Notes: a model not told the origin generated them from the letters alone. Positions 17,026 through 25,918 are shown, counted from the stretch's first letter. The stretch is 64,000 bases of DNA from Fibrobacter sp. UWH4 (GCF_900142475.1 NZ_FRAY01000002.1:124001-188000); one strand, 5' to 3'. Program-made: numbers and translations.

Positions 17026-18798
17026 TTATCTACTGAGCATCTTGCCGTTAAGAGTCGCAATCCAATGCCTGTTCATCGCCTTGGCTGGAACCTTCAAGGT
17101 CGTGAGGCCCTTACCAATTCGCGTCTTGTACAGCACCGTTCCGTTCAAGTCGACAAGGGCAAACATTCCGCCCAGACTCGTCTGGATTTCGAGATGGTCG
17201 CCATTCACTGCAAAGTAGTTCGTCGGAGAAAGTCTGCTCAGATTTTCCATCTGAACATTCCTGTAATTTGACTGCGTTATGGTATCCTTCTGCCAATCCG
17301 GATCATGAATCACGGGCTCAGTCACAATGGGCTGCGAAGGTTCGGTAAATCCGAGTTGCTGGTCCATCCACTGCATTCTTTCTTTCATCTTCTTGCGAAG
17401 GTGTTCGAACTCGCCGTCCCAAGTGCTTGCATTATTGCCACCCATGGTGATGCCGCCACCCATGCCGCCACCCCACATTCCCCACGGGTTCTGGTTTTGG
17501 CCACCCTGGTTCTGGTTGTTGCAGTATTTCATCGGCTCCGGATCGGGATCTCCCTGTCCGCTACCCTGTCCCAGGTTAGGCCAACGCTTGAAGTTGCGGT
17601 CAGCCGCCTTGGTGATGTAGAGCTTCATGGAATCCAGGTACGCATCCATCGTCTTGGTATGCCACACTCCGCTGCGGAGTTCCGCCCAGCGCTTCTTCAA
17701 TTCACTCTGATAATGGCTGTCCTTCCACATGCCGATAAGCCAGTTCGGAGCTTTCAGGCCACCACCCATCATCATCATTCCACCCTGGCCCTGTTTCTGA
17801 GGATTCTCGATTTGCCAGCCATCGGTCGTTGTCGACCCCATGCCGCCACCGTTACTCATGGCGAGGTTAAAGTCCCAAGCCGGGCCGAGAGTCACCTTGC
17901 CCCCCTTGCTGTCCTTGGGCTTGTGCAAGAAGAAACTGCACCAGTAGGAGTCGGAATTGTTGGTGACCTCTTCGTGCAGCACATAGTCAAGCGCAGAAGT
18001 CATATCCACATAATTTTCATAGCCGCTACCATTCTTACCGTTCTTGAACAGATTTTCGAGATCTTCCAGGTACTTTTTCAGGTAGGCCTGCTGCTGAGTT
18101 TGCAGGTTTTCCTTCTTGGGGTAGTGCATAATGACATTCAGGCCGTCAGCCGTGCTGAAACCTTCCTTGTTGATATCTTCCATGCCCATGCCACCGGTAT
18201 TGGTACCCGTCTTGTCGAAAGCCCAGATGTAGCCGCCAGTCACGTCGTCGCCACTGATGTCGGTTTCCTTGAGTTTGCTCACGTTTACACGATACTTGCC
18301 GCGCTTGATTTTTTCGATGAGCACGTAGACGCCGCGGTACACACCGTTGATATACAAGTCGAAATGCCTGGTGCGGGGGCTGTAATGCCCAGCCTGCCTA
18401 AACAGCCAATGGGCAAGGGCGTTGCGCATCATGCTCTTGTCCACATACGGGCCATGCAAGACCCAGTCATCACCAGGAGGAAGCCCAAACAGGCTCACGT
18501 CCATGCCTTCGCCCTTCTCGTCGCGGACTTCGATGCTGTAACCCGGTTTCGGGAACTTGGCCGAGGACTGCCCACGAACCTTGATACCGATGTCATAGCG
18601 GGTTCCCTTGGCACTGTCGGCCACATTGTTCGTGGCGCCATCAAGAACCTTCATGGTGGCAGGGATTTTCTCGGTCACATTCTGATCGAGGCACTCGCCC
18701 TTGGTATCAATGAATACAATCGGCAGATCGTAGGTCTGCGCTAGCGAAAAAGACGCCAATAGCGCCGTGGCAGAAATGACTTTAGCCCAATAGCCCAT
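17026..18798 (-). CDS. CotH-kinase-like surface protein with C-terminal sorting-type tail
   Basis: A 20-residue signal peptide (AKVISATALLASFSLAQ) leads into a CotH-like domain: YDIGIKVRGQSSAKFPKPGY, a GVYRGVYVLIEKIKRGKYRVNV strand pair and AWDFNLAMSNGGGMG with the metal-binding DFN. CotH homologues are protein kinases or carbohydrate-surface proteins. A Met/Gly-rich low-complexity segment and a long helix follow. The last ~70 residues (EIQTSLGGMFALVDLNGTVLYKTRIGKG) resemble the tail of the surface protein at 28376-30623 and Por-type sorting tails. GGAGG precedes the ATG at 18796-18798. Expected location is outside the inner membrane. Confidence 0.82.
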   Translation of the reverse strand: MGYWAKVISATALLASFSLAQTYDLPIVFIDTKGECLDQNVTEKIPATMKVLDGATNNVADSAKGTRYDIGIKVRGQSSAKFPKPGYSIEVRDEKGEGMDVSLFGLPPGDDWVLHGPYVDKSMMRNALAHWLFRQAGHYSPRTRHFDLYINGVYRGVYVLIEKIKRGKYRVNVSKLKETDISGDDVTGGYIWAFDKTGTNTGGMGMEDINKEGFSTADGLNVIMHYPKKENLQTQQQAYLKKYLEDLENLFKNGKNGSGYENYVDMTSALDYVLHEEVTNNSDSYWCSFFLHKPKDSKGGKVTLGPAWDFNLAMSNGGGMGSTTTDGWQIENPQKQGQGGMMMMGGGLKAPNWLIGMWKDSHYQSELKKRWAELRSGVWHTKTMDAYLDSMKLYITKAADRNFKRWPNLGQGSGQGDPDPEPMKYCNNQNQGGQNQNPWGMWGGGMGGGITMGGNNASTWDGEFEHLRKKMKERMQWMDQQLGFTEPSQPIVTEPVIHDPDWQKDTITQSNYRNVQMENLSRLSPTNYFAVNGDHLEIQTSLGGMFALVDLNGTVLYKTRIGKGLTTLKVPAKAMNRHWIATLNGKMLSR

Positions 18799-18831
18799 AA
18801 AACCTCCAAATTGGATAATATAAAAATACAC

Positions 18832-19045
18832 CCAAACGTGTAAAAATTATCGTTAAAATCAATTTACGCGTTGTGTAATTTTACAACACCACGGCATTTG
18901 TTGTGTAAAAACTTTTATATCCACCTTGGATAAATCTGTTTAGGGCAACTATCAGGGCGGTCTAGGCATCAAAATAGGCGTATACAAGCCAACAATGTAA
19001 AATTTTTGTATAATAGTAGCTGATAAAAGCTACAGGAGGTAAATC
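18832..19045. promoter_or_regulatory. AT-rich divergent control region with GTGTAA repeats
   Basis: This 214-base gap between divergent genes contains several GTTGTGTAA-like words (around 18890 and 18900), one in an imperfect inverted repeat GTTGTGTAATTTTACAACAC, and a second GTTGTGTAAAAA further on. Such sites could bind a dimeric regulator serving the CotH-like and DUF3300 genes. No exact -35/-10 pair is firmly assigned. Confidence 0.4.
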
Positions 19046-20173
19046 ATGTTTACCGAATCAAAGGCTCAAAAAGTTTTCGCCTTTCCATTCAACGCCAGTC
19101 TTACCTGGCTGTGTTTTTTGATTGCCGCCATTCTATGCCTGCCGGGCACAACCCGCGCACAGGAGCAGTTTACGCCAGCGGAACTCGATACGCTCGTTTC
19201 GACCATCGCCCTCTACCCGGACCCGCTCCTGGTGCAGGTACTTGCCGCCTCTGTTCACGGTGACGAAATTCCGGGAGCATCCGACTGGGCAAACCAGCAT
19301 AAGAACCTCAAGGGGCAGGAACTTGCCGAAAGAATCAAACTGGAAGACCTCCCCTACGACGAAAGCGTCCAGGCTCTTATTCCATTCCCGACGGTCCTTG
19401 CCACCATGGCCAGGTATCAGATATGGACCGATCAGCTAGGTGACGCCGTCGCCACCCAAAAGGAAGCCGTGATGGACGCCGTGCAGCGTATGCGAAACGC
19501 CGCCTACAACCATGGACACCTGCAAAGTAACGAGCAGGTCAAGATTATTAAAGAAAAGACCATCATCATCGAGCCCGTGCAAAAAGAATACATCTACGTG
19601 CCAGTCTACAATCCGCACGTCGTCTACTACACCTATTCCAGCGGCTATTCGGGACTGCGTTACCGCTCCGGCGTATGGATCGGCAGCTACTACGATCCCT
19701 GGGGCTGGAACAGCAGCCGGTTCGAATGGGATACGCACCTGATTTACGTTCACGACTACCGCTGGTACCACAACAGGCCCCGTCCACACCACCCGCCGCG
19801 TCGTTACGCACCGCCCCCTCCGCGAACCGACCGCCACACTCCGCCACCGCCCAGGGGCGACCGCTACGCGGTCCCACCTAGCAAACCGGCGAAGACCCCA
19901 ATGAACCACCGCAACGCGCCCGTAAGCCACTCCTACGTTCCTCAGCCGCAACACACCTACAGCCAGACGAACGCACCCGTTCCCAGAACGGCAACCATCA
20001 AGAGCAACAACACCAACTGGCAGGAAGATTACCATAACCAGAGCCGCGGACAAACGTACGGCAACGTCACCGCCACTCGCAGCAGCGACAGGAACAGCGA
20101 CCGCAACAGTTCAAACCGTAGCAGTTCAAACGGAAGCTCACGGGGTGGCTTCGGAAGAAGTATGAGAAAGTGA
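19046..20173 (+). CDS. DUF3300 family exported protein
   Basis: After a signal peptide ending near TRAQEQ comes the DUF3300 domain: FTPAELDTLVSTIALYPDPLLVQVLAAS, then IPFPTVLATMARYQIWTDQLGDAV and EPVQKEYIYVPVYNPHVVY. The C-terminal third is low-complexity, rich in Pro, Arg, Tyr, Ser and Asn, with His-Pro stretches. Function of DUF3300 is unknown; relatives are envelope proteins. AGGAGG lies 6 bases before the ATG. A strong intrinsic terminator follows the stop. The gene is monocistronic. Confidence 0.82.
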   Translation: MFTESKAQKVFAFPFNASLTWLCFLIAAILCLPGTTRAQEQFTPAELDTLVSTIALYPDPLLVQVLAASVHGDEIPGASDWANQHKNLKGQELAERIKLEDLPYDESVQALIPFPTVLATMARYQIWTDQLGDAVATQKEAVMDAVQRMRNAAYNHGHLQSNEQVKIIKEKTIIIEPVQKEYIYVPVYNPHVVYYTYSSGYSGLRYRSGVWIGSYYDPWGWNSSRFEWDTHLIYVHDYRWYHNRPRPHHPPRRYAPPPPRTDRHTPPPPRGDRYAVPPSKPAKTPMNHRNAPVSHSYVPQPQHTYSQTNAPVPRTATIKSNNTNWQEDYHNQSRGQTYGNVTATRSSDRNSDRNSSNRSSSNGSSRGGFGRSMRK

Positions 20174-20201
20174 TCCTGTCGCGAAAACAGGACTATCGCA
20201 G

Positions 20202-20235
20202 GTGACGCCCTAATCCAAGGTGCGTCACTTTTTTT
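20202..20235 (+). terminator. Intrinsic terminator of the DUF3300 gene
   Basis: GTGACGC (20202-20208), loop, GCGTCAC (20222-20228) and seven T. It overlaps the 3' end of the convergent ArsR-methyltransferase gene. Confidence 0.8.
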
Positions 20236-21172
20236 GGATAATCAGGCAAATGACGGGGAGTTTCTTGTCGACCTCGTTTTCACTCGGAATGATTTCGCTA
20301 GAAACAACTTCACAGTTGAGTTCCTTCACGAAAAACTCGAGCTGGCTGCGTTCAAAGCCGAGCCAAATGTGACCGTGCGTGGTGCGGAAAGATTCTTCTT
20401 TGTGCTGCGCCAAGTCAAGGAGAGCAAGAGTTCCCCCGCGCTTGAGGATTCGCACCGATTCCTTAAGGGCCAAGCGCGGATCCGTTGCATGGTGAAGCAC
20501 CTGGCTCATCAGGACGAGATCCGCAAAATTGTCGGGAAGTCCCGTGTTCACCATATCGGCCACCTTGGGCGTCACATTCAGGATGTTTTTCTGCTTCAAG
20601 ATTTTCTGGAGGCCGCTCACCACCTTCGGGTCGTAGTCGAGCGCCGTCACATGCTTACAACGGAGACAAAGCATCAGCGTGAGGTCGCCGCCTTCGCCAC
20701 AGCCCACATCAACCGCATTCTCAAAAGGATACATAAGGTGACCGAACAGGCTGATTTGCGCCTTGAGGCTTCCGCCGGCCTGGTCCAGCTTATGGATCTG
20801 TCCCTTGGTCTTGTCGGTGCGGTCTTCGAGCACCTGGGCGGCGCGACACTTGAGAATATCCTTATCCGGAAGAGCCTCGTAAGCATCGCGAATCATTGAG
20901 AGCATTCGGGTGCTCAGGTAAAGTTCTTCGCTCAGGCGGTAATACGCCTTGATGCCATCGCGACGGTCCTTGAGAAGGTTGCACGCAGAAAGCTTCGCCA
21001 AATGTCGGCTCGCATTACTCTGGTGAATATCCAGAATGTCCTTGATTTCGTTGACGGTAAATTCTGCCTGGTCCAGAAGCAACAGGATTTTGAGGCGCAT
21101 TTCATCGGAAATGGCTCCAAACAGGTCCATGCTGGGTACAATCGGTTCGCGAGTATTTAAAGAATCTGCCAC
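20225..21172 (-). CDS. ArsR-type regulator fused to a SAM-dependent methyltransferase
   Basis: Residues 12-100 form a winged helix: FGAISDEMRLKILLLL, FTVNEIKDILDIHQSNASRHLAKL and KDRRDGIKAYYRL, the ArsR layout. Residues ~150-315 form a class I methyltransferase with AVDVGCGEGGDL (SAM loop), ALDYDP, LVLMSQVLHHA and GGTLALLDLAQHKEE. Such fusions, first noted near methionine and metal genes, may methylate a metabolite and regulate transcription in response. No cysteine metal site is seen in the helix-turn-helix. It diverges from the PAP2 gene, whose promoter region it could control. Target and substrate unknown. Confidence 0.85.
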   Translation of the reverse strand: MADSLNTREPIVPSMDLFGAISDEMRLKILLLLDQAEFTVNEIKDILDIHQSNASRHLAKLSACNLLKDRRDGIKAYYRLSEELYLSTRMLSMIRDAYEALPDKDILKCRAAQVLEDRTDKTKGQIHKLDQAGGSLKAQISLFGHLMYPFENAVDVGCGEGGDLTLMLCLRCKHVTALDYDPKVVSGLQKILKQKNILNVTPKVADMVNTGLPDNFADLVLMSQVLHHATDPRLALKESVRILKRGGTLALLDLAQHKEESFRTTHGHIWLGFERSQLEFFVKELNCEVVSSEIIPSENEVDKKLPVICLIIQKK

Positions 21173-21227
21173 AAAAGCTCCATTCGTTTTCTTTGAAGCA
21201 ATATAATTTTTTTAGCTTAGGGGCTGT

Positions 21228-22049
21228 ATGCGTTTTTTCAAAAGGTCACTGATTGTAGGCATTCTGCTCCTGACTGGTTTCGCCCAGGCTTCCGAAGCAG
21301 AACGCCCTACATACAAACTGAGCCTAGAAAACGATTTACCGGCGACCTTGGCCGCAGGCGGTATGTTCGGGATAGGGATGTTCCTTTATTCCCGCATGGA
21401 TACCCCCGAAACCCTGAAAGACAAAAACGACCTTTTGCCCTGGGACAAGCCCCTGGCCGGCCGCTACAGCGAAACCGCCGACAAGGCCAGCGACATCGGT
21501 TCCGTTTTGGCCGTTGCTCCGCTAGCGATAGGGGGAATCGCCTGGTACAACGGAAACTCTACCGGAGCTGAATTCGCCACCTTTACCGTGATGTTTTTGC
21601 AGGCCGTCGGTATCGGGAACGGGATCAACGTGGCCATGCGTTCGCTCGAAATCTGGCCACGCCCCTACATGTACGCCCCTTCGACAAGTTCGGGGACCGA
21701 AGCCGGCAAGGAAAAAGCCGAAAAAGCAAAGCCGGAAGCCTACGGGTCGTTCTTTTCGGGGCATGCCACCGCCGCCTTTACCGTCGCCACTTTTACCGAC
21801 GAATGGTTCAGGACAACTTACCCGAATTCACCATACAAAGGAATCGTGAGAGCAACCGCCTACTCTCTTGCCGGCCTCGAAAGCATGTTGCGAGTCGCCG
21901 CCGGTAAACATTACTTAACCGATGTCATCGTAGGAGCACTCGTGGGAACGGGTGTGAGCATCGGAATCCTGGAATTGCACCGGGACCGTAACGAAAACTT
22001 TTCAGTTTGGGCCGGTCCGGGTGTAGCGGGAATCACATTTCGTATATAA
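21228..22049 (+). CDS. PAP2-family phosphatase with in-frame REP insertion
   Basis: A signal peptide or first helix (GILLLTGFAQASEAE) is followed by the PAP2 catalytic set: RSLEIWPRPYMY (motif 1), SFFSGHATAAF (motif 2, histidine general acid) and LRVAAGKHYLTDVIVGA (motif 3, nucleophile histidine). It should dephosphorylate lipid phosphates such as undecaprenyl pyrophosphate or phosphatidate on the periplasmic side. Between motifs 1 and 2 lies a segment beginning PSTSSGTEAGKEKAEK, whose first part is encoded by a REP-like repeat at 21676-21698. The gene diverges from the ArsR-methyltransferase gene. Confidence 0.82.
   Translation: MRFFKRSLIVGILLLTGFAQASEAERPTYKLSLENDLPATLAAGGMFGIGMFLYSRMDTPETLKDKNDLLPWDKPLAGRYSETADKASDIGSVLAVAPLAIGGIAWYNGNSTGAEFATFTVMFLQAVGIGNGINVAMRSLEIWPRPYMYAPSTSSGTEAGKEKAEKAKPEAYGSFFSGHATAAFTVATFTDEWFRTTYPNSPYKGIVRATAYSLAGLESMLRVAAGKHYLTDVIVGALVGTGVSIGILELHRDRNENFSVWAGPGVAGITFRI
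21676..21698. repeat. REP-like element inside the PAP2 gene
   Basis: CCCCTTCGACAAGTTCGGGG plus ACC: the common CCCTTCGACAAGCTCAGGGACC-type palindrome, translated here as PSTSSGT. Members of this type are also at 32648 and, twice, near 47458-47587. Confidence 0.85.
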
Positions 22050-22133
22050 CATAAAATTGTAAGATTCGCTTTCAGAAACTCCTGTATATATTCAATAATG
22101 TAGGCGGGAAAACCGCCACAAGGAGTGCGAGTA

Positions 22134-22829
22134 ATGTTTGGAATTAACTTCAATCGACTGGTCGCTGCGGCTGCCGTTATGGCATTCTGTTGCGGCACGT
22201 CCTTCGCCGCAGGTCCCAAGATGGGCCTGCACAAGGTCGCCAAGATTTCTGCCAAGAAATCCCACATGACACACTCCAGCAAGAAAGCGAAGATTGAACC
22301 AATCGAACAGAACCTTTCCGAAGAAGAACTTTTCGCCATTGCTCTCGAAAGCAAGAACATTTCCAAAGACGGCAACACGCTGACCGACAAGCGCGACGGC
22401 AAGACCTACAAGGTCGAAATCAAGGGCGACAAGGCATGGATGAAGAACAACCTCGCCTTCAGCCTTTCTACTCCCAAACAGTGCCTGCTCGAAGACGAAG
22501 GCAACTGCAAAAAATTCGGACGTTTCTACAGCCACAAAGAGGCCACCAAGGCATGCCCCAACGGTTGGCACCTTCCCAACGACGGTGAATGGCGCGACTA
22601 CCAGAAAGACCAGTCCAAGCTCGACTGGAACAACCTGGGTAAGGGTGGCTGCAAGGACTGGGATGGCTACTGCGAAGGCGACAATACCGGTCACTACTGG
22701 TCCGCCTCCAAGGTGAAAAAGAACACCGCCCGTTCCTGGGAATTCCGTAGCGTCGCCCACAGCATCAACCGCACCGACGAAAGTCTCTCCAAGGGTCTCT
22801 ACGTACGCTGCGTGGCAGACCTCCGCTAA
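22134..22829 (+). CDS. Exported FISUMP-domain protein
   Basis: A signal peptide ends near FCCGTSFAA. The mature part has one FISUMP domain: LTDKRDGKTYKVEIKGDKAWMKNNL, then CPNGWHLPNDGEWRDY, GHYWSASK and a C-terminal VRCVADLR. The domain is a hallmark of Fibrobacter, carries conserved cysteines and resembles C-type-lectin-like folds of surface proteins; its function is not settled. A lysine/histidine-rich linker separates the signal peptide from the domain. AAGGAG lies 8 bases before the ATG at 22134 and decides this start over an upstream in-frame GTG. A strong terminator follows. Confidence 0.88.
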   Translation: MFGINFNRLVAAAAVMAFCCGTSFAAGPKMGLHKVAKISAKKSHMTHSSKKAKIEPIEQNLSEEELFAIALESKNISKDGNTLTDKRDGKTYKVEIKGDKAWMKNNLAFSLSTPKQCLLEDEGNCKKFGRFYSHKEATKACPNGWHLPNDGEWRDYQKDQSKLDWNNLGKGGCKDWDGYCEGDNTGHYWSASKVKKNTARSWEFRSVAHSINRTDESLSKGLYVRCVADLR

Positions 22830-22850
22830 CGATCTTTCAAATCCCTCCAT

Positions 22851-22880
22851 AAAGAAAGCCTCCCAAGGGAGGCTTTCTTT
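22851..22880. terminator. Bidirectional intrinsic terminator
   Basis: A 14-base perfect stem (AAAGAAAGCCTCCC with GGGAGGCTTTCTTT) separated by two bases, rich in T on the plus strand and A before it, between the FISUMP gene and the convergent lipoprotein gene. Confidence 0.85.
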
Positions 22881-22894
22881 ATACGTTTCCGTTC

Positions 22895-22925
22895 TGTCAT
22901 CCAGCCCCTTAAGGGGTTGGACTCA
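22895..22925. repeat. REP-like palindrome CCAGCCCCTTAAGGGGTTGG
   Basis: A near-perfect 20-base palindrome preceded by TGTCAT, like the GTCATTC.. starts of other REP-like elements in this window. It lies directly before the stop codon of the convergent lipoprotein gene. Confidence 0.6.
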
Positions 22926-22926
22926 G

Positions 22927-23904
22927 TTACTTAAGTCCGTCGACCACCAGCTTCACGACACCGCGGGCAAAATCAGCAGACTTGATCGACTTTGTCGTCG
23001 GAATACCCTTTTCTTTCTTGAGGTCCAGAATCAGGTAGTCAAGGCAATACTCGTCATCTTTGCCGGTGTAGGTCACATCGAAGTAGTAATCGTCGAAATT
23101 AAACTTCGGGGCCGCCTTGGTATCATTCTTGAAATCTTCATAAGCGGCTTCGCAATCCTTCTGTTCGTACGCATAACGCAGCTGGAAAGAAACGTTACAG
23201 GTCCGCTTGGCATAAGTAACCTTGATCGTACCCGAAGACGACTTGAAGTTTTCAGCCTTCAGCTTTACGAGGCCGTCGTACATCGAGAGTTCGCTACAGT
23301 TCAGGGCGCGGATATCCGAAAGCATCTGCTTTTCTTCGACCTTCGCTCCGTCTGCCTGGAAACGTTCATAGAAAGCGGCAAGCGTCGCATCCATATTTTC
23401 CAAGGCAGGAACACCGTTGCGGAACAACGAGTAGTAGTCCTTCATCAGGCAGTTGCCGTCATAACGGACGACATTCTTGAACAAGTCCTTTTTTTCGAAG
23501 CGAAGCCCGTTCTGGATGCGTTTGGAATCGTAATCAGGATCTGCCCAGAAGCCCCTCGGGAAAGCACCGTCATCCAAGCTGTACTTGATTTCTTCGGCAC
23601 CCTTTTTAAGAGTGATGATTCCCTTGTTCTCGTAAGCCTTGTAGGTCACCGTATCCCATTCGTCGGCATCCTTAGGGCCCACCAGATTGCCGAGAGTACC
23701 TTCCTTACAGACGGGGTAAATCTGCTTGAGCGTGGAATCCTTCTTGTTGTAGGAATACTTCGCCTTCGACAATACCATTTCAAAGGAACTTTCCATGCTG
23801 AAAACGCCAGAGCTGGAGCTGTCGTCGCCGCAAGCCACCAAGGCCGCAGACGACACCAGGGCGAAGGCGCCCAGGATTCCGAAATTAACAAGGTGCTTGA
23901 TCAT
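22927..23904 (-). CDS. Fibrobacter-type lipoprotein of unknown function
   Basis: The signal peptide ends in LVACGDDSSSSG: lipobox VAC-G plus the Asp-Asp-Ser-rich start typical of Fibrobacter lipoproteins. The remaining ~290 residues have no recognised domain; they are acidic, with four or more cysteines (CKEGT, NCLMKD, LNCSEL, RTCNVSF, KDCEAA) that may form disulfides. GGAG is 5 bases before the ATG at 23902-23904. It follows the HAD gene by 19 bases, so the two may be one transcript. Likely attached to the outer or inner membrane. Confidence 0.75.
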   Translation of the reverse strand: MIKHLVNFGILGAFALVSSAALVACGDDSSSSGVFSMESSFEMVLSKAKYSYNKKDSTLKQIYPVCKEGTLGNLVGPKDADEWDTVTYKAYENKGIITLKKGAEEIKYSLDDGAFPRGFWADPDYDSKRIQNGLRFEKKDLFKNVVRYDGNCLMKDYYSLFRNGVPALENMDATLAAFYERFQADGAKVEEKQMLSDIRALNCSELSMYDGLVKLKAENFKSSSGTIKVTYAKRTCNVSFQLRYAYEQKDCEAAYEDFKNDTKAAPKFNFDDYYFDVTYTGKDDEYCLDYLILDLKKEKGIPTTKSIKSADFARGVVKLVVDGLK

Positions 23905-23923
23905 ATTTTCTCCATTTATAAAA

Positions 23924-24724
23924 TCAGATTTCACCCTTGAAGAAGGATTCAAAGTCTATATCACTTACCATATCGACGACAATCTCGGGTTTGTCAATCA
24001 ACTTATCCAAATCCTGCTGTTTGGTTTCGCCGCAGAGCGGAAGCACAAAGCGACAACCGCTGCGCTTGGCGAGTTCAAAGTCGGTATACAGGCGGTCGCC
24101 CACAAACAAAATCTCTTCGGGCTTAAACTTTTTCAAAAGACCCGATAGCATGGCAGGGTTCGGCTTGCCGAAGCTGCGTTCCGGTTCTACGCCGTAAGCG
24201 GTCTTGAGGAGCGCCATGAAACTTCCGATGTCCGGCACAGGGCCGTTGGCATCGGGGCAGACAAAGTCGGTGTGCGTGACCCAGAACGGAATCTTGCGCT
24301 GCACGCGGAACGAGAGTTCGCAAAGTTCGCGGTAGTCGAAGCTGTTATGGTAGGCAATCAGCACGAGTTCGGTATCGGCAACGTCCGGGCGCAGGTTGAG
24401 CGTCGGGTCTTGCGCGGCAAACCATTCCGTGACTTCGGGGTTTGCAAAGAAGAATACATTCTTGATGCCTTCTTCATGGATGGCATCGAGCGACAGGTAC
24501 AGCGCCGAGATAATGGCATCGTCGGTGAGCGGGAGTCCCATGACCTTGAGGCGGTTTTCGTAGAAGACCGGCGACTTGCTGGTATTGTTGCTCAAGTAGT
24601 AGACTGGCACCTGCTTTGCCACGCGGCAAACCGTCTTGACCGCCTTCGGGTAAGGGCGGCCACTCAGGTAAAGGGTTCCATCGAGATCGAATACGACGGC
24701 TTTTACGGGGCAACGCTTTTGCAT
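23924..24724 (-). CDS. HAD-IIA family phosphatase (NagD-like)
   Basis: Motif I VVFDLDGTLYLSGRPY, motif II YYLSNNTSKSP and motif III/IV GKPNPAMLSGLLKKF with FVGDRLYTDFELAKRSG match the HAD-IIA group (NagD, 4-nitrophenylphosphatase, PLP phosphatase). The C2-type cap sits between motifs II and III. Substrates are usually small phosphoesters such as nucleotide monophosphates or phosphoglycolate; the exact one cannot be told. It is the first gene of a likely two-gene unit with the lipoprotein gene. The region upstream holds the TACCTATAAA palindrome series. Confidence 0.85.
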   Translation of the reverse strand: MQKRCPVKAVVFDLDGTLYLSGRPYPKAVKTVCRVAKQVPVYYLSNNTSKSPVFYENRLKVMGLPLTDDAIISALYLSLDAIHEEGIKNVFFFANPEVTEWFAAQDPTLNLRPDVADTELVLIAYHNSFDYRELCELSFRVQRKIPFWVTHTDFVCPDANGPVPDIGSFMALLKTAYGVEPERSFGKPNPAMLSGLLKKFKPEEILFVGDRLYTDFELAKRSGCRFVLPLCGETKQQDLDKLIDKPEIVVDMVSDIDFESFFKGEI

Positions 24725-24795
24725 GTGAGTGAATATAGTAATTCAAGGACAATGTTAAAAAGAACAGGAGTTCAAAGACCCTTTTTCATCGACCT

Positions 24796-25068
24796 GTACC
24801 TATAAATAAAGAACTTACAGCTGTTTTATAGGTACAAAACGGATGTATTTTGCAATAAAAAACGGAGAGCAACAAATAAAAGACATTCTGCTACCTATAA
24901 ATGCTGCTCACCGGCACGGTTTTATAGGTATTTTTATATTAATTTGTACATAAATTATAAAAAGAGTACCTATAAACAAAGCGTTTTTATGTTTTTTATA
25001 GGTACGGTCGAAAAATACAATCTTTGTCGGACCTATAAAAGTTCTATATCACCCCGGTTTATAGGTAC
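24796..25068. repeat. Four-copy inverted-repeat array GTACCTATAAA...TTTATAGGTAC
   Basis: Four units lie in the 430-base gap between the HAD and rsmE genes: 24796-24835, 24892-24930, 24966-25005 and 25029-25068. Each has a left arm (G)TACCTATAAA, an 18-19 base centre of unrelated sequence and a right arm TTTATAGGTA(C). Arms are perfect in units 1 to 3 and have one mismatch in unit 4. Spacers between units shorten from 56 to 35 to 23 bases. No gene is seen in the gap. They could be hairpins in RNA or paired protein-binding half-sites. Confidence 0.85.
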
Positions 25069-25154
25069 CTTTGAAGGCTTCCAAGACACTTCATCTCTAC
25101 TTTACGCCATTCAACTGATGATGCTTCGCATAAAACATTTTTATTTTTACAACT

Positions 25155-25916
25155 ATGAAGACTCCTGATAGCCGCTTTTATTGCCCGCTGATTTCAGTCG
25201 GCACCATTACCCTTGACGAGAACGAGAGCAGCCACGCCGTGCGCGTGTGCAGGGCGTGCGCAGGCGACACTTTGCAGCTGTCCGATGGCGTGGGGCATTA
25301 CGCGGATGCGCTCATCGAGGTGGCCGACGCCAAGGCATGCCAGGTGCGAGTCGATACGGTAATCGAGGCGGAGAGAGCGCGGCCCAAGGTGTCGCTCGGG
25401 ATTGCATGCCTCAAGGACGACGCCTTGGAAGAAGTCGTATTCCATGCGGCTCAGACCGAAATAGACAAGATTATCTTCTTGCGCACGGACTTTTCACAGG
25501 AGCCCAAGAACTCCGACTTGAAAAAGACCGTGCGCCGCGCCGAGCTCAAGAGCCTCGTGAGCCTCAAGCAATCGAAGAAAGCCTGGATGACCGCAATCGA
25601 AGGCCCCATCGAATTCGACAAGTGGCTCGAATCCTATAAAGGCGACTTGATTCTCTGCGACATTGACGGAGAACGCCAGCTGAATTTAAGCGGCACGGAC
25701 AACGCTTCGGCTAGCGACGGCTCGGGCGCAAACGAGAGCTCCAATGAAAACGTAACGCCGATTACTTTGTTAGTAGGCCCCGAAGGTGGATTCTCGCCAC
25801 GCGAAATAGAAGCAATAAAGGCCTTCCAAAACGGGAAGGTCCACTTGCTGAATCTCGGCAACACGCGCCTGCGTGCGCGCACTGCCGCGATTATTGCTTT
25901 AGGAAAAATACTGTAA
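25155..25916 (+). CDS. rsmE: 16S rRNA m3U1498 methyltransferase
   Basis: RsmE methylates N3 of U1498 in 16S rRNA using SAM. The protein shows an N-terminal PUA-like domain (FYCPLISVGTITLDENESSHAVRVCRA) and a SPOUT knotted domain with LLVGPEGGFSPREIEAI and LLNLGNTRLRARTAAI, the SAM-site and knot motifs of the family (usual form LGxRILRxETA). At 253 residues it is normal in length, with a short acidic Ser/Asn-rich insertion (GTDNASASDGSGANESS) before the knot. No Shine-Dalgarno is seen. It stands downstream of the palindrome array and is followed by a REP-like hairpin. Confidence 0.88.
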   Translation: MKTPDSRFYCPLISVGTITLDENESSHAVRVCRACAGDTLQLSDGVGHYADALIEVADAKACQVRVDTVIEAERARPKVSLGIACLKDDALEEVVFHAAQTEIDKIIFLRTDFSQEPKNSDLKKTVRRAELKSLVSLKQSKKAWMTAIEGPIEFDKWLESYKGDLILCDIDGERQLNLSGTDNASASDGSGANESSNENVTPITLLVGPEGGFSPREIEAIKAFQNGKVHLLNLGNTRLRARTAAIIALGKIL

Positions 25917-25918
25917 TG

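Noticed and set aside
17305-18744. 479-codon antisense frame in the CotH-like gene
   Set aside because: The minus strand carries CotH motifs and a ribosome site; the plus frame has no known motif.
24796-25068. CRISPR array
   Set aside because: Only four units, arms of 10-11 bases, unequal spacers and no cas gene.
24796-25068. Integron attC sites
   Set aside because: Arms lack the GTTRRRY/RYYYAAC boxes and no integrase is seen.
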